From Lunularia cruciata (taxonomy: Eukaryota; Streptophyta; Marchantiopsida; Lunulariales; Lunulariaceae): DNA of 64,000 nt. Of this stretch, positions 54,030-64,000 are shown in pieces. The notes below the pieces were generated by a model. The model ran no database searches and was not told the origin of the DNA. It was given only the letters and a program-made list of their open reading frames with translations. Position 1 is the stretch's first letter. Each line of letters opens with the position of its first letter. A program made the translations under genes and the position numbers. The stretch spans positions 36,372,552 through 36,436,551 of the forward strand of contig OX419756.1 in assembly GCA_948567375.1 (NCBI GenBank). Direction: 5' to 3'.

Positions 54030-54135
54030 TCATATAGACTCTATTGGGGCTTAGCCCCATCTTACCTTTTTTTTCTCCCTCGTACGGCTTGATGGGGTCT
54101 TCCCATCCTTCGTTTTTCCTGCGCGGTCGCATTTT
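54030..54135 (+). repeat. Hairpin repeat copy (best preserved)
   Basis: CTCATATAGACTCTATTGGG, then GCTTAGCCCCAT, then T8, then GTACGGCTTGATGGGGTCTT and CCCATCCTTCG. Nearly the same as 50,575-50,690, but here it is not preceded by the RT/endonuclease ORF, so it is a truncated or independent insertion. Confidence 0.7.
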
Positions 54136-55274
54136 CCCCACTTCATATCCGCCCGGGCTGTATAGTAGCAGAACGCAGGAAATTTAGTCGCAGCGGTCGT
54201 ACAGAATTTGGTGTCACTGGGTGTTCAGAAGAGGGCTGGTCTAATTAGCCACACGCCAGAAGTATTAGAATTAGCGACAGGCCAAAAGTTTCAAACCCAG
54301 AAGAGTTTCACTCAGGAAACGTAAAGGTACGCATAGCGTGGGATGGGATTCAGATTACCTGAGTCAATCAGTACGTGGATCGGACTTAAGAATAGCCTAT
54401 TTCGACTTAAGAGTAGCCTATTTAGCACTATTGACGGTGACCAAAGCTGGACAAACTGAAATAGTGCCACTCATGATCCGTCAGACGAATGGAGCTTATG
54501 TGGCCTCAAGATTGAAGGTACTGCTTGTCGGTCTGCATAGCAAATCTCGAATGCGTTGCCGACTTGGCAAACTAGTGTAACTGTGGGGAGATGGGCCCCT
54601 GATGTTGGTATATAAACTGCATCTCCAGCCTCAGTTGTATCATCCACTGTGTCCATGAGCAAGTGAGCCGGCAGTACTCTTTCGATTCCAGGACCTGCTC
54701 CGTATGTGCATCAGTTCATGGGTTCACTTCGAAACGTGCCTTCATTCTGATAGTTCCTTGAAGTTTGGTCCAGACGAACTTATGCATGACATCAGAGAGA
54801 TCAGTCCTGTCAATCATCCTATCTCAGGTTTCATGAGTTAACAGTTCTTACTTGGTGAAGCAAGCGCCCGTGTTAATATAGTAGTTAATCCTTGTCATCA
54901 CCAAGAGCGCAATGGTGAGTTCCACGGTCCCATAGATATGCTCGCAGTGATCGGCTTTGTCAATCTCTAGAGTCTCGCATCGCTAGTGGCTCACATTTTC
55001 TCGCATTACGAACCGTCTTCTAGAACTCGAAATTCTGCATAATTTTCAATGTTCCGAAGCCGTGGTCGCCAGAACGTCGGTATCGTCTCAGAAATGCAGC
55101 GCACTGATTCCTAAGCTAAAAAGCAAGTCTGAGCGGACTTGGACACAACCTTGTAGCTGCATGCATGTATCTTCCGATACCAAATGGTGGTTTCTATGCC
55201 GTTTTTTATGCTTGTATGATTTGATGAACAAGATCATCAATCAGACTAAGTAAATGTCTGATTCTTTGCTGTAG
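54136..55274. other. Upstream region of the NPF gene
   Basis: A first exon with the true start codon should lie here, but I cannot place it. Short open stretches exist at 54,338-54,580 and 55,062-55,253. No clear TATA box. Confidence 0.35.
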
Positions 55275-57836
55275 ACAATCCAGAGTGGAGAAACTAGAGT
55301 GAGTGCAATAGAAGAAGGCAATGAGCCACGCGCGGAGAAGGTCGTCTTCGAGTCTAGAGAGCTGATGGTAAACTGGAAAGGACAGCCTGCTGACAAGAAG
55401 ACTACTGGCACATGGAGGGGAGCATGGTATATCAACTGTAAGTATTCTATAGCTAGCTCAACCGCTCCTTGCGGACTTCAAGTCTGCCACCTGCCACCAA
55501 ACTTTGTATTTCAGCTTGTCAATGAGTTCACCGATACAATGTCAACCTGATGAGTTCTAAAAATCTGTTAGCTACAGTACTAGTAGTCTGCTCATAAAAT
55601 GTCCTGCATAATATTCTATTGATCTTACTTTGAAAGGTCTGAGAGAATGTCCTACTTACGAAACCGATAATATGACTTTTCCTGCAGTTTTGAACGCCTT
55701 TGATGCGTTGGCGGTTGTCAGCATCGGCCTAAACCTGGTTACTTACTTGACAGTTGATTTACACCTGTCAGTTTCGAAAGCTGGCAAATACGCAAATAAC
55801 TTCCTTGGTACTACCTACTTTCTGTCAGTTTTCTGGGGCTTCATAGCTGACTCCTACTTGGGAAAGTTCTGGACAATCACTGTATCGGCGGTGATATATA
55901 TTGCGGTAAGCTCTCGTTCAGGAGATGACTTGAAATTTAGACCTCCCACAGACACAGGTCAACACCAATTGCAAGCTTGATAAATATTATTTTGGTTTCG
56001 AAATCAGTTCTGGAAACTCAAAGTGGTAAAAAGGAAATCTAGAACACTTAGTTACTGTTGATCACACTTAGGTTTAGGCTAGCTTGAAGCTCGTGATTGC
56101 ATCATATCTAGAAGAATTGCTGGTGAGGGATTTCAAGTGATCAATAAGTCTTAGTCCTCAATATTGCACTCTTTGTCATAGAATAACTGATGAACATGAG
56201 TTTACATTGTCTCATACGTGCAGGGACTGACTCTGCTGACGGCCGCAGCAAGCACAGACAGCCTTCAACCTGCTGATTGCGTGCCTTCATTGACTCAAGC
56301 ATGTCCTCCTGCGGGGTCCAAAATCATGACGCCGGTGGTAATTGCTCTTTATGTAATAGCTGTGGGCTCCGGAGGTGTTAAACCCACAATGAGTGCCATG
56401 GGAGCCGACCAATTCGACGATACCGAGCCCGTAGAAAGGGCTCAAGGAGTGCACTACTTCGTGTGGTTCTTTACAGGCATTCAATTCGGCGCCTTAGTAG
56501 CTTGTTCATTGATGGTCTACTTGATGACTGAAATCTCATTCGGTGTTGGTTATGGAGCTACACTTGCCACAACAACATTTGCTGTACTGGTTTTCTGGTC
56601 TGGAAGTCCCAAGTATAGAAACAAACCTCCGAGTGGTAGCCCTCTCACCCGAATGGCGCAGGTTGTTGTGGCTGCCATAAGAAAGTCCAGGGTGAAAGTA
56701 CCTGAAGACAAAACTGTCCTCTACGAAAACAAGTCGGAATTGTCAGCGATCAAAGGAAGTCGCAAGCTCCTTCACACCAATGCACTAAGGTAAGACCGTC
56801 ACTCTTGCCTCACAATTCCATCCAGTAAGACCAAAGTTACTGCGATGATATGTTGCACTACAGTAGCCTGATTTTAACTCCTTAGCTATGGTAAAGTGCT
56901 TACACACAATGAACGAACCTGTGATTTGTTGAATACAGCTTTTTGGACCGAGCAGCTATAATTCTTCCCGGAGACTTGGCAGGTGACGACGCTGCCAAGA
57001 GCAAGTTAAACTTTCACGCATCTGATCCTTGGGGACTTTGCACGGTGACACAAGTCGAAGAGTTTAAGCGCATTGCGGGTATGTTACCAATCTGGGCGAC
57101 AACAACTGTGGTGTACATTTCGTACGCGCAGCTCAGCAGCTACACTATTGCGCAGGGTTATACAATGGACAGGCACTTGGGAGACCATTTTGAGATCCCT
57201 CCAGTGTCATTGGCAATCTTTGCAGTCTTCACCACAGTGGCTGGAATTCCCATTTACGACAGGTACTTCGTACCTTTGGCTCGTCGCTTTACAGGACAGG
57301 AAGGTGGAATCTCACCACTGCAGCGAATCGGAACGGGTATGGTTTTGGTGGTTGTTGCATACCTTGCGGCTGTAGGAGTTGAGGAGAAGAGGCTGGGTCA
57401 AATTCGGGATTTGGGTTTTCAAAATTCGCCAGTGGGGACATTTGAATTACCTATGAGTGTTTTCTGGTTAGCTCCAGTTTACATCATTCTAGCCATCGTG
57501 GAAGTGTTCACCACCATCGGTCAGCTGGAGTTCTTCTACGCCGAGTCCACCGACGGCACACGTAGTTTGGGAACTTCCTTCTTCTATAGTTCAATTTCCA
57601 TCGGATACTACTTATCTACAGCCGTGGTGGATGCGGTCGAGAGCAGAACCAGTGACGGTTCTCGAGGAGGTTGGCTAACAGGCAGGCTCAACAACGGAGG
57701 ACTCAAGTACTATTTCTACCTGCTGGCAGTGATCATGGCGTTGGATTTCAGTCTATTCCTCATCTTTGCACACATCTACAAATACAAGAAAAGAGAAGCT
57801 GACAACCAAGAATCAAGACCTCTCCATGCATTTTAG
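55275..57836 (+). CDS. NPF/NRT1/PTR (POT) family transporter, four visible exons, 5' end unresolved
   Basis: A proton-coupled oligopeptide-transporter-type MFS protein of the plasma or vacuolar membrane. In plants this family moves nitrate, peptides, hormones or glucosinolates. Exons: 55,275-55,437, 55,688-55,905, 56,224-56,789 and 56,939-57,836. All introns are GT-AG (GTAAGT, GTAAGC and GTAAGA donors) and the phases join cleanly. About 615 residues are covered, close to the family's usual ~580-610. Recognisable blocks are the N-terminal W-K-G-Q-P-A-D-K-K-T-T-G, G-A-D-Q-F-D-D (56,404-56,424), H-Y-F-V-W-F-F-T-G-I-Q-F-G-A, a central basic loop, and near the end L-E-F-F-Y-A-E-S with S-L-G-T-S-F-F. 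The usual ExxER motif of helix 1 is not present: the aligned stretch reads N-A-F-D-A-L-A. No in-frame ATG is seen upstream in exon 1 because the frame runs open into an AG acceptor at 55,274. An internal Met (near 55,366) is an alternative start. Confidence 0.9.
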
Positions 57837-59198
57837 ACGCGGAACGTGGAGATTTAGATCATGAAAACTAGTACTAGTATTTGACAGAAATAGACCCTAG
57901 AAGAGATTTTATAGCTGGAAAACTAAATACTACGCGTTTGCGTAGACTGTATAGTGCGTATCCCCAGACGGTCATGTTTATAAATTGAGAAGATTCACTT
58001 TGCTGGGTAACTATTAGGACCCGGTGTAGTTTCTGCCAAGTAGTAAATCTTGGAGATTTGTCCATTCAGAATATAGTGTGCATCTACTGGACGATCCATC
58101 TTTTACTGTTGCCTGACATTGACTTACCCAGGTGAAGGTCTCCTTGAGTTGGTAGGTCCGGAATGAGTACTGTTAATATTGCTAACTCTCAAATGAATGA
58201 GGAATGAGATTTGCGGGCTACTCGAATGACAGTCTCAAGGACTGGAAGGAACTAAGTATATATGCGAATGCGCGCGTTACCTACTGTGTAACTCAAGTGT
58301 CACCTGCGTACTTGAACTTTCGCGACCCAATTACAAAGGGCGATCCAGCAAATTAACTTGTCCCAAACTATGAAATTAGATACACTTTCACATCCCCTCC
58401 AACCTTGGTTATCTGCGCGCACAGTCCGTAGTGTGATCACACCGAAGATTCAATTTTCTTAGACTGATCCATAACAGTGAGCTGAAGTTTGTGCATGTAC
58501 CTCGAACTGGCAGCTAGCGCATTGACCAAAGAATGGTGGTAGAATGACGGGGCTGATCTGGACCCGGCCAAGTATATAAATCAGGTGATTTGTGCGATTA
58601 GCTCTAGAAATATCAGTAGCCAGATGAACTATTTGTGGAAGAGCATCTGGCTCTTTAACAAAGATATCTCTCTCTCACAAGTCACAAATTCATGTCTGTC
58701 GGCAGGTCTTTGCATGTCTGTCAGGCCGAAAAGAGCACCGCTTCGTAAAGGCCAGCAGAAAGTTGACCTGCAGGCCGGCTGCTCCTTCTAACACTACACA
58801 AAATGGGCTTCATTGGCCTCACGTAGCGAGTTTCTCGTCTTTAGAACTGAAACGCATGCATAGAGTACCAGGAAGAAATATTGACAGTCACTGAAGTAAG
58901 TTACGCTGGTAATCGACGTGTGGAACTCTGGTGTACCGTATAAGCTTTCCTCACTAAGTGCTTGAATCGCGAGTCCTGGTTTCTGATCTTTCCGCTACCG
59001 TTGTGCAAGTAAATAGTACAAACGAGGCCCTCAGCGTTCTACCTGGACACAGCTGAAGAGCTTTCCTGGGCACTACCAGAGAGATCTCTTCATTTCATGA
59101 TCTGCTTCAAGTGCGTCTAGACCACTATGGTTCAGTGCTCTTTAGCCTTGAACTACCTGAGACGTAATACAAACACACTCGTAATGAACTCTAAAGCA
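57837..59198. other. 3' flank of the NPF gene and spacer
   Basis: No further gene supported. A 68-codon open stretch (58,585-58,791) follows a TATATAAATCAGGTGA sequence at about 58,570, similar to the one at 53,577. That is noted only as a coincidence. Confidence 0.35.
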
Positions 59199-62029
59199 TG
59201 TATAACAGAGGCACAAACACACTTGATACACTATGTATGTATGTTTGTTGAATTTGGGTAATCTCTAGTTTAGGGCAATCTCTAGTTTAGGTACTTGTTG
59301 GTTTAGGGCAAAGTGGAGCTCAACTACACAATAGGGTTTTGCCAAACACTCTTTTAGCTTCTGCTCAAGTCTATATAATTGTGTTCTCCTAAGTATTTGG
59401 AATGCTAAGTTCTTCTACAAGAGTCATTCCCGGCACCTTGCTTCAGGTGTGCTCTATGCTATTTAGCTTCAGTTCATGTGTGTCCTATGTTGGCTAGTTT
59501 TCAAATGTGTTTTGAGCTAGGTGAGTGCTATGTTTTCTCTCAGGATTATCCTCGTAATAGTGAGTTGAGTATTGCTGTGTGTAGTAAGTTGAGTATTGTT
59601 GTGTGTCAGTAAGGAGTATCTACTTTGGTGAGATTGAGAGAGTTCGAGTGCTAAGATGTCTCACACATAGAAGTCAAAATGACAAAGGATAGAACTTTAA
59701 CTTTATTCAGAGATAACAATGTTTCTTAAGTTATGGACCTATAGTTGGTATTATCATTGATGGGACAGCTCAGAGAGTTAGAGAAATTGGTTAGCACAAT
59801 TATATATCTTGGTTTGGTCTGCAATATATTTTAGACAAGTATGACTGTTCGGACTCGGTATTAGAGATCCATGATACCAATCAAATAAAGTCTAATAGAA
59901 TATAGAGAGTGAAGCACTCCATATTTCTCTTGTGCACTTTGCAAGAGCAAATTAGAGACATAGTAGTAATTACTTGTGGTGTTGTGAAATTTAAGAAAAG
60001 CTCAAGAGTAATTTTATTGATAAGAAATTGGAGAGGTCTGGTTAGAATTAGATATAGATATTGACCATAAAGATGCAAGAAGGTGATGAGTTCACCAAGC
60101 ACCTATCAAGAGTTCAAACAAGCTTCAAGAATCTACGGTTTTGTTTTGTGGTTTGCTTAATGAGTGAAATAGTAATTCAGTGTTATTTATCTACAGAATG
60201 TTGCAATAGATTTAGCGGGAGATCTTATTGTTGATCAATTGCTATATGAGCAATCTATATACATTCAAGTGAATGGAGATTTGAGCAATCTATATACATT
60301 CAAGTGAATGGAGATTTGGATTATTGCATTGTCCTCATCCAATGTTTTGATGTATATAGGAGTTGGAATTAGTAGAGAGCAGTGTGCTTTAGTCTTGCAA
60401 GTCTCAAGTGGGACTAGAGAAAAGAAGCTAGGGCATTCAAGAGTGGTAGCAAAGCATGGGAGATCTCAAAAGTTAATCCAATTTAGTTTTGAATTTAGAT
60501 TCCAAACTTCACAAGGAATTAGACAAATTTATTATCAACTAATTTGTTAATTTTAGTTAGTGCAAGGTCTAGGCAGCAAGATAGATACAAGAAATGCTAA
60601 TGAAAATATTATCATATGCTCCGATCAGTTATTCTATCTCCAACTACAATTGATTGTAAATTTTCCCCGTTTGAGGTTATAGTTGAAAAGGATTGCAGTT
60701 TACTAGAGTATTTCTTGTGCTTACATAAATCTTTGGGCCAAAACTCTTGCAAAAGTTTTTCATAAACTAGGAATGACACTTAGATTAGGGTATTGAATTA
60801 AGATTTGAACCAGATAAATTAGACTAAGTTCAATAGATTGTCATGTGAGTTGTAATGGTCAGATTAGAGCTTGTTACATATAATTGGAAACCTTATCTTT
60901 CAAGCTTTCCATTAAATCCTAGAGAATCTAAATTGAAGCTATAAAGAAGAATTTATGCTAGTTTGAGTCTCAAAGTTATTTTCCCAAGAAAAGGTATGTA
61001 TTTCATCATTGGAGTAAAGGGTAAAAGTATTTCATGTACTATAGGTTGAACTAGCTCTTAGATAGAGCAAAGATGCTCTAAGGTATATTTGTACCAAAAG
61101 AATGGAGAACTATTGTTCAGTTACTTGTGTTTGGATCCCCTTCATATTTTTCATAATTGATTATACACCTAGTTTGTTTGGATTGGTGTGTGGAAATTGT
61201 GCTTAGGTTCCTTTCTTCTATGTGTGTTGTGTATTTCTCCTTGGTAATGCTAGAAATGATATCACACAAACCCAAAGTGTGTGTTGTGATGATGATGTTA
61301 GGATGCCTTTTTCCCTCATCCAAGAGCAAAAATAAATAGAAATAGAGGTAGAAGGTTCTGATTGTGGGAAATACAAGTTAGTGATGATTGTGTGAAATAC
61401 AAGTTAGTGTGGAGTACAAATTCTTATTGATATGTCTAGATGTTATCTCCTATCTATAAGCTCCATAGCTAAGCAAAGGGTGTGTTGCCATAGGAATGAT
61501 GGGTTAAGGTGCAAAGAGAAATTTTAGATTAACCATCTCTTATATACTTGTCTTATAAACCATTCCTGTAGATTTGAAGGTTTTGCTTTTTGAATTTGTG
61601 AGATAAAACTATGTGGTAAACAAGTTCAGCAAAACAAAAATTCCAAAGAGAAGAAGCAAGAAACAAATGAGATGTTAGATGTTGCTCTACTTAGTGCTTC
61701 TTCAAGGATATAGAAAAGACTAGGAACAAGATCAAATGTACTTAGGAAGGAAGCTTACTTTAGCAACAAGACATGCTATATTTGCCATAAGCTGAGTCAT
61801 ATTTCACCTCTCTATCCTAAGAAAGGTGATAAGAGAGAACAAGTGAGGAAGAAGGAGGAAAGGAAATCACATCTAACAAATGGGATGCAACCCTACAAGC
61901 TCAACATACAATTCAAAGGACTACAATGACATGGAAAGTGATGAGGAAGGATACTCAATAGAAGAGTTAGATTGTGGAATGATTGCAAAATCACTAAAGT
62001 GCTCAAATAGTTTTTTGGCTCTTGAAAAT
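59199..62029 (+). pseudogene. Ty1/Copia-like remnant (LTR-like leader, gag with damaged knuckle)
   Basis: A TGTATAAC start near 59,199 is followed by an AT-rich LTR-like stretch. GGTATTAGAGATCC at about 59,857 resembles the initiator-tRNA-Met primer site (GGTATCAGAGCC). Gag-like sequence follows: M-Q-E-G-D-E-F-T-K-H-L (60,072-60,105), which fits Copia-type gag. A knuckle C-Y-I-C-H-K-L-S-H (61,770-61,800) has lost its final Cys to Tyr. No protease, integrase or RT follows before the family D LTR at 62,030. A 35-bp direct duplication lies at 60,248-60,317. Confidence 0.5.
60248..60317 (+). repeat. 35-bp tandem duplication
   Basis: GAGCAATCTATATACATTCA... occurs twice head to tail at 60,248-60,282 and 60,283-60,317. 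Confidence 0.95.
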
Positions 62030-64000
62030 TGGTGTCACGCCATTTGTAGTGTTGCATCTAGATTGCTCGGACACTACAATTCCAATGATAGTAGTTAGAG
62101 GTATTTTAGCAGTTACTCATAGACTACTTTTTCATAGTCAGATTTTGTGTTTAGTGTAATGACTTCATGGCGGGACACACCGTCACTTGTACCATCCGCA
62201 TCGTTAGGTGTGCCATCAATAGGACCGTTATGATGAGACCTAGGTCAAAATCAGGAGTATACCTTGGAAGTGCAGCTCTAGAGAGCTCACTTCTTTGATG
62301 TTGAGCCTTTGAGTTCCTAGCTAGAGTGGACAGAAAGCCGACGAGCAGTACTTGGATTCTCTTAGCTAGAGTGGGTGTGGCTTGACTGTAATCAGTGCCT
62401 TGTTGTTGGCAAGTTGTTGAGTATCAGATCAAGTATTGATCTGAGCTCAATTGATTTGAGTTGTAAAAGATCTGATTACATCAGAGAAGTGAGTCAAGGG
62501 GAAATTGGGTGCAAGAACTAGAAGTGTTGGTGGTATCTCAAAGCTCAATGGATCGTGGTGTCTCGATCAAGTGGTTCAAATTTCCCTAAGAGAGTGTGTG
62601 TGTGGAAGCGCTCGCGAAATTTGGAGTCAAGGAGAAGCAATTTTCAAGTGGTAACTATGATTTTGAGCTCAAGATCAATTTGTTACGAGTTGAGCTCAAA
62701 AATTGAAATTGAAGGTGGAGTTGGGAGCATATCCTTACAAATTAGAGATTGGATGAAACCCATTTTTCCAATTTGGCTCGAGTGAAGAGTTAGCGGAGGA
62801 TTTGACGGTCAACCATTTTTAGGGATTTATGTCAGATTTACATCATATTTATGTTATATTTTATGTCAAATTTTGTGAAAGATTTACGTCAGATTTTGGC
62901 AAGATAGAACTTTGATTTGATCCTCGGTGATACTCGTAGCTCAAGAAATAGCTAGGTATTCCAATTATGTCAAATGCCAAAAGGTTGTAGAGTCAATCTT
63001 GTGTTGATTTACGAGATGGAGGGTTTTAGTTTAGCATTCTTGTGATTGGACCCCCCTCCATTCTTTACTTTCTATTTATGCATCGTGTTTGTATGAGGTG
63101 CTCTAAATTTTGATTGTTGGTGCTCTAGTGTGCTCTTGGTAGTGAAGCTAGAATGATGACCAATCAGACTATCTTTGTTTCTCTCCAGTGAGGCAAGAAG
63201 TGATGACCTGCAGATTATGAGAATGCGTGTTGTGATGGCAGGTTATAGGTCGCCCTTGCCCCTAGTGTAGTTGTCTTAGTTAGAATTACATTATTGGGTA
63301 GTGTTCCATTAGTTTTGGCACTTGGTGGTGCTTGGTTGGTGTTGGCACTTGGTGGGGTACTTGCTGTTGTAGTTTGCGGTTGTGATTGCGGTTACTTTGT
63401 CATGACAGAGTTCTTTGGAAATTCTAGAGGAGATAGCTCTATAGTACGTAGTAGGTTTACTTGGAGTAGCACTCGATATCAACATGTATCTTAGATCCTA
63501 GTGAGGGAGGAGATTGACTTTAAGTCGGAGTTTGACATAAGAGTTGATTCAATTGAAAGTGCACTTGGCATGTCCGCACCATTGTTGTGGGACATGGATA
63601 AGATTTATGGGGCCTCCAAAGTCCCTAGGCATTACTTTGGTATAGTGGGTACTGTTGAGTTAGATGACCTCATCCATGAGATTGATAGTTGGTGTGATCT
63701 GCAGTAGATGCGGGACCCAACTTTGTTTACACCCTTCATGGCATGGAAGGGGTTGTTTAACATTTGGAGGGTCCACCAATAGACGACTACCATGAGTTCA
63801 AGAGAGCTCATTTGGAGGAGATTGAATTATGGAGACAAGATTGGTCTCCAAACTATGTCTCCATCACTTCAGGCTTGATTGCCAGGAGTAGATTGGTTGT
63901 ACCCACAAGTTCTAGCTCGAGTGGTGTTGGTGGAGCTAGTGGAGGTGCACTAGCTAGAGATAGTGCCACCACAAATGGAGATACCGCTGCAGGAGGTGTT
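62030..64000 (+). mobile_element. Family D (copy D4): LTR, leader and start of gag
   Basis: LTR from TGTCACGCC (62,031) to CTGATTACA (about 62,500), lacking the first ~107 bp of the longer LTR 1. A leader follows (62,505-63,500) and then gag from ATG at 63,501 with D-M-D-K-I-Y-G-A and later the Ser/Gly-rich tract. The frame breaks at 63,705 and beyond. The window ends before the zinc knuckles, and the end of the window resembles its beginning (the same gag region of D1). Confidence 0.8.

Noticed and set aside
61117-61339. Open frames in the Copia remnant on both strands
   Set aside because: Short and without protease, integrase or RT motifs.

Overview
The window looks like nuclear DNA of a plant-lineage (streptophyte) eukaryote. 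It has one intron-containing NPF/POT-type transporter gene with plant-style GT-AG introns of about 150-320 bp. Nearly everything else is transposable-element debris: Ty3/Gypsy, Ty1/Copia, a non-LTR element and an unclassified family. The short introns and mixture of elements would fit a bryophyte, lycophyte or related lineage, but the species cannot be named from the sequence. I saw no bacterial operons, CRISPR array, rRNA or convincing tRNA gene.

Four recurring element families explain 1-42,502. (1) 'Family D' is a large Ty3/Gypsy element (about 10 kb when its parts are summed). Its order is LTR, long leader, gag with two zinc knuckles, retropepsin-like domain, a DNMT3-type C5-cytosine DNA methyltransferase, RT, RNase H, integrase, a C-terminal PHD finger, LTR. 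Copies are D1 (1-6627, + strand, broken), D0 (27,643-34,337 on the - strand plus 16,158-19,519 on the + strand), D2 (42,502-36,388 on the - strand, continuing at 25,586) and D4 (62,030 to the window end). (2) 'Family B' is a second Gypsy element with ~700-bp LTRs and a tRNA-Glu-like primer site. Copies are B1 (6628-14,437, - strand, two LTRs), B2 (19,520-25,585 plus 34,338-36,387, split by an inversion) and a solo LTR (38,980-39,694). (3) 'Family X' is a 3.8-kb TG...CA insertion with a 5-bp target duplication and an unrecognised coiled-coil ORF (1102-4898), plus a fragment at 14,438-15,420. (4) A degraded non-LTR element with an N-terminal zinc finger and a C-terminal restriction-like endonuclease lies at about 46,940-50,700. 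Short pieces resembling its hairpin-bearing 3' tail are scattered through 43-54 kb.

The most interesting content is the family D element, a retrotransposon that carried its own cytosine methyltransferase (motifs I, IV, VI and VIII and a IX/X-like end, in conventional order) and a PHD finger on its integrase. Copy D0 reads in a single frame across the methyltransferase apart from six point stops, five of which can be explained as C-to-T changes. D0 also appears circularly permuted: 3' half, LTR, LTR, 5' half, with the two broken ends meeting inside one RT codon region. This is the structure expected if a two-LTR circle had been inserted. Separately, an inversion of about 14.8 kb (19,520-34,337) can be deduced because reversing it repairs two different elements and brings a GTAC target duplication back together.

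From 42.5 to 59.2 kb the DNA is less repetitive. It holds the non-LTR element, a foldback structure, small tandem duplications, a cluster of heat-shock-element-like palindromes, several orphan reading frames and the four-exon NPF gene (55,275-57,836). The window ends with a Copia-like remnant (59.2-62.0 kb) and the 5' part of another family D copy.
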